Shown: positions 30,557-31,533 of the stretch, piece by piece | Layout of the letters: the number at the start of each line of letters is the position of its first letter | Numbering within the stretch: the first letter of the stretch is position 1 | Assembly: GCA_947464365.1 (NCBI GenBank) | Contig: CANHWS010000003.1 | Location: 1-31,533 of the forward strand | Direction of reading: 5' to 3' | Source: Cytophagaceae bacterium | GTDB taxonomy: Bacteria; Bacteroidota; Bacteroidia; Cytophagales; Flexibacteraceae | DNA: 31,533 nucleotides | Notes under the pieces: generated by a model | Told to the model about the DNA's origin: nothing | Seen by the model: the letters and a program-made list of their open reading frames with translations, nothing else | Database searches by the model: none | Program-made: the position numbers and the translations under genes

Positions 30557-31533
30557 CTATTTGATAACTGTAATTTTTTGGGTCACGGCTTTGCTGCCAG
30601 TCTGGACCTTGACAGTGTAAACACCTGCACCGAGTTCAGCACCTGTGATATCCGTAAGCAAAACGGTAGTTTCGTCAGTGCTGATGGATGTGATGGTCTT
30701 GGTGGCAACATTGCGTCCTAGGACATCAGTCACACTGATGGTTACTGGCTGTGCTGTTTGGGTGCTGAAGAAGATTTTGGTTTCTGAGCTAACAGGGTTT
30801 GGATAGATCGAAAGGGCTAGGCCAGGATTGAGGTTGTCCCCAAGATCGGTGATAGCTGCGTTTCCGATGTTGATATCATCAAGGTAAAGGTCATTGCCAG
30901 AAGTCCCGCTCTTGAACTCGAATTTGATTTGGAAACCAGCCCTGATCCTGACAGTACTGATGAGCGCAGATTCCGTACGCCATTCTGTAGCTTGTGGCGA
31001 AAATACACCTTGCCGTGCCACTCCTGTTCCTACTGTAGATAGCGGCGGGGTGGTACTTGAGTTGAAAGTACGAGGGTTGAGGCTCCAGCTACTGCCACAG
31101 TCAGTGCTGAGGAAAATCTTCAATTCGTCTGCATAAGCAGCAGCTGACCGCGGTGCCCAAGCCATCTTGAACCATAAACGTTGTTGTGTGGTGAGGCCGG
31201 TAGTATTTATGATTGGAGAAACAAAGCTGGTGATGTTGTTGCCAGGGGCAGCGCGGTTGCGCAACCTGAGTGAGGCTACGCCGCCGACAGAGCCAGATAC
31301 GTCCCGGACCCAACGGTGGGTGCTGTTTGTGTAGTATTGTCTCCAGACCGTGTTGGTATCTGGGTTGGTATTCGGGAAGGCAACATCCTCAAAACCCTCT
31401 TGTAGTGGTTGGGCGATAACAGGGGTGCTAGGCTGTACAGAGACGATATTAGCGACCTCAGCAGTATCGGTACCAAGACTATTGGTACAGATTAGTTTGA
31501 CAGAGAAACGCCCTGCTGTTGGATAAATTGCTG
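30557..31533 (-). CDS. Large T9SS-tailed secreted protein, C-terminal part
   Basis: The frame is open from the right edge of the window, so the start lies outside and 324 residues are visible. The TTG at 31264 is an internal leucine. The visible part opens with the last strands of a PKD-like domain (YPTAGRFSVKLICTNSLGTD). A jelly-roll module follows, with EGFEDVAFP, THRWVRDVSGSVGG, LRLRN and FEFKSGTSGNDLYLDDINIG, resembling the adhesion modules found after PKD domains in M43-type metalloproteases and other secreted Bacteroidota proteins. It ends in a classic type A sorting domain: LSIYPNPVSSETKIFF, VTDVLGRNV, ELGAGVYTVKVQTG and QKITVIK. The catalytic part, if any, is upstream. A strong terminator follows. 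Confidence 0.88.
   Translation of the reverse strand, partial: AIYPTAGRFSVKLICTNSLGTDTAEVANIVSVQPSTPVIAQPLQEGFEDVAFPNTNPDTNTVWRQYYTNSTHRWVRDVSGSVGGVASLRLRNRAAPGNNITSFVSPIINTTGLTTQQRLWFKMAWAPRSAAAYADELKIFLSTDCGSSWSLNPRTFNSSTTPPLSTVGTGVARQGVFSPQATEWRTESALISTVRIRAGFQIKFEFKSGTSGNDLYLDDINIGNAAITDLGDNLNPGLALSIYPNPVSSETKIFFSTQTAQPVTISVTDVLGRNVATKTITSISTDETTVLLTDITGAELGAGVYTVKVQTGSKAVTQKITVIK

Noticed and set aside
1..31533. CRISPR arrays, insertion sequences, prophage or integrase genes
   Set aside because: No regularly spaced repeats, transposase, integrase or terminal inverted repeats with target duplication were seen.

Overview
The window looks like a piece of a Bacteroidota chromosome, probably from the Cytophagales/Saprospirales/Chitinophagales side rather than a classical gut Bacteroides. 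The evidence is two proteins with type IX secretion (T9SS) C-terminal sorting tails, a PorE-like TPR/beta-propeller/OmpA protein, a BatD-like membrane protein, an exosortase-family protein, start codons without Shine-Dalgarno sequences, and eight copies of the Bacteroidota -7 promoter motif TAnnTTTG in the correct orientation upstream of genes. There are no rRNAs, tRNAs, CRISPR arrays or insertion sequences, and most of the window is ordinary chromosomal coding DNA.

Layout. 1-5.4 kb: the 3' part of a pirin gene (+), hflX (-), queA (+), a BatD-like gene (-) and a 64-residue conserved small protein (+). 5.4-11.3 kb: a minus-strand run of queG, scoB, an exosortase-family gene, a DUF4920-like lipoprotein, menB, a YceI-like gene and an SMP-30-like propeller gene. 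11.5-22.6 kb: a plus-strand run of a GHMP kinase resembling the plant L-arabinokinase domain, holB (DNA polymerase III delta'), a LacX-type aldose epimerase, a PorE-like OmpA protein, a secreted S10 carboxypeptidase, and four surface-polysaccharide genes (glycosyltransferase, methyltransferase, GT4, GT2). 22.6-26.2 kb: an OmpR-type response regulator and a 910-residue sensor kinase (-). 26.5-28.0 kb: a T9SS-tailed protein of unknown function (+), divergent from the kinase. 28.1-31.5 kb: pfkA, purN, aroK and the 3' part of a large T9SS-tailed protein, all minus.

How the genes fit together. queA and queG supply the last two known steps of queuosine synthesis on tRNA. menB belongs to menaquinone synthesis, pfkA to glycolysis, purN to purines and aroK to the shikimate pathway. 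The envelope theme is stronger: T9SS cargo, a PorE-like peptidoglycan-binding protein, an exosortase, secreted enzymes and a glycosyltransferase cassette.

The most promising unexplained locus is the two-component system at 22.6-26.2 kb. It has an unusually large extracytoplasmic sensor region, faces a secreted T9SS protein of unknown function, and shares with it a 327-bp intergenic region. That region holds a perfect tandem TTAACAT repeat of the size expected for an OmpR-family regulator.

All calls come from reading the sequence and recalled family motifs; no database search was run.
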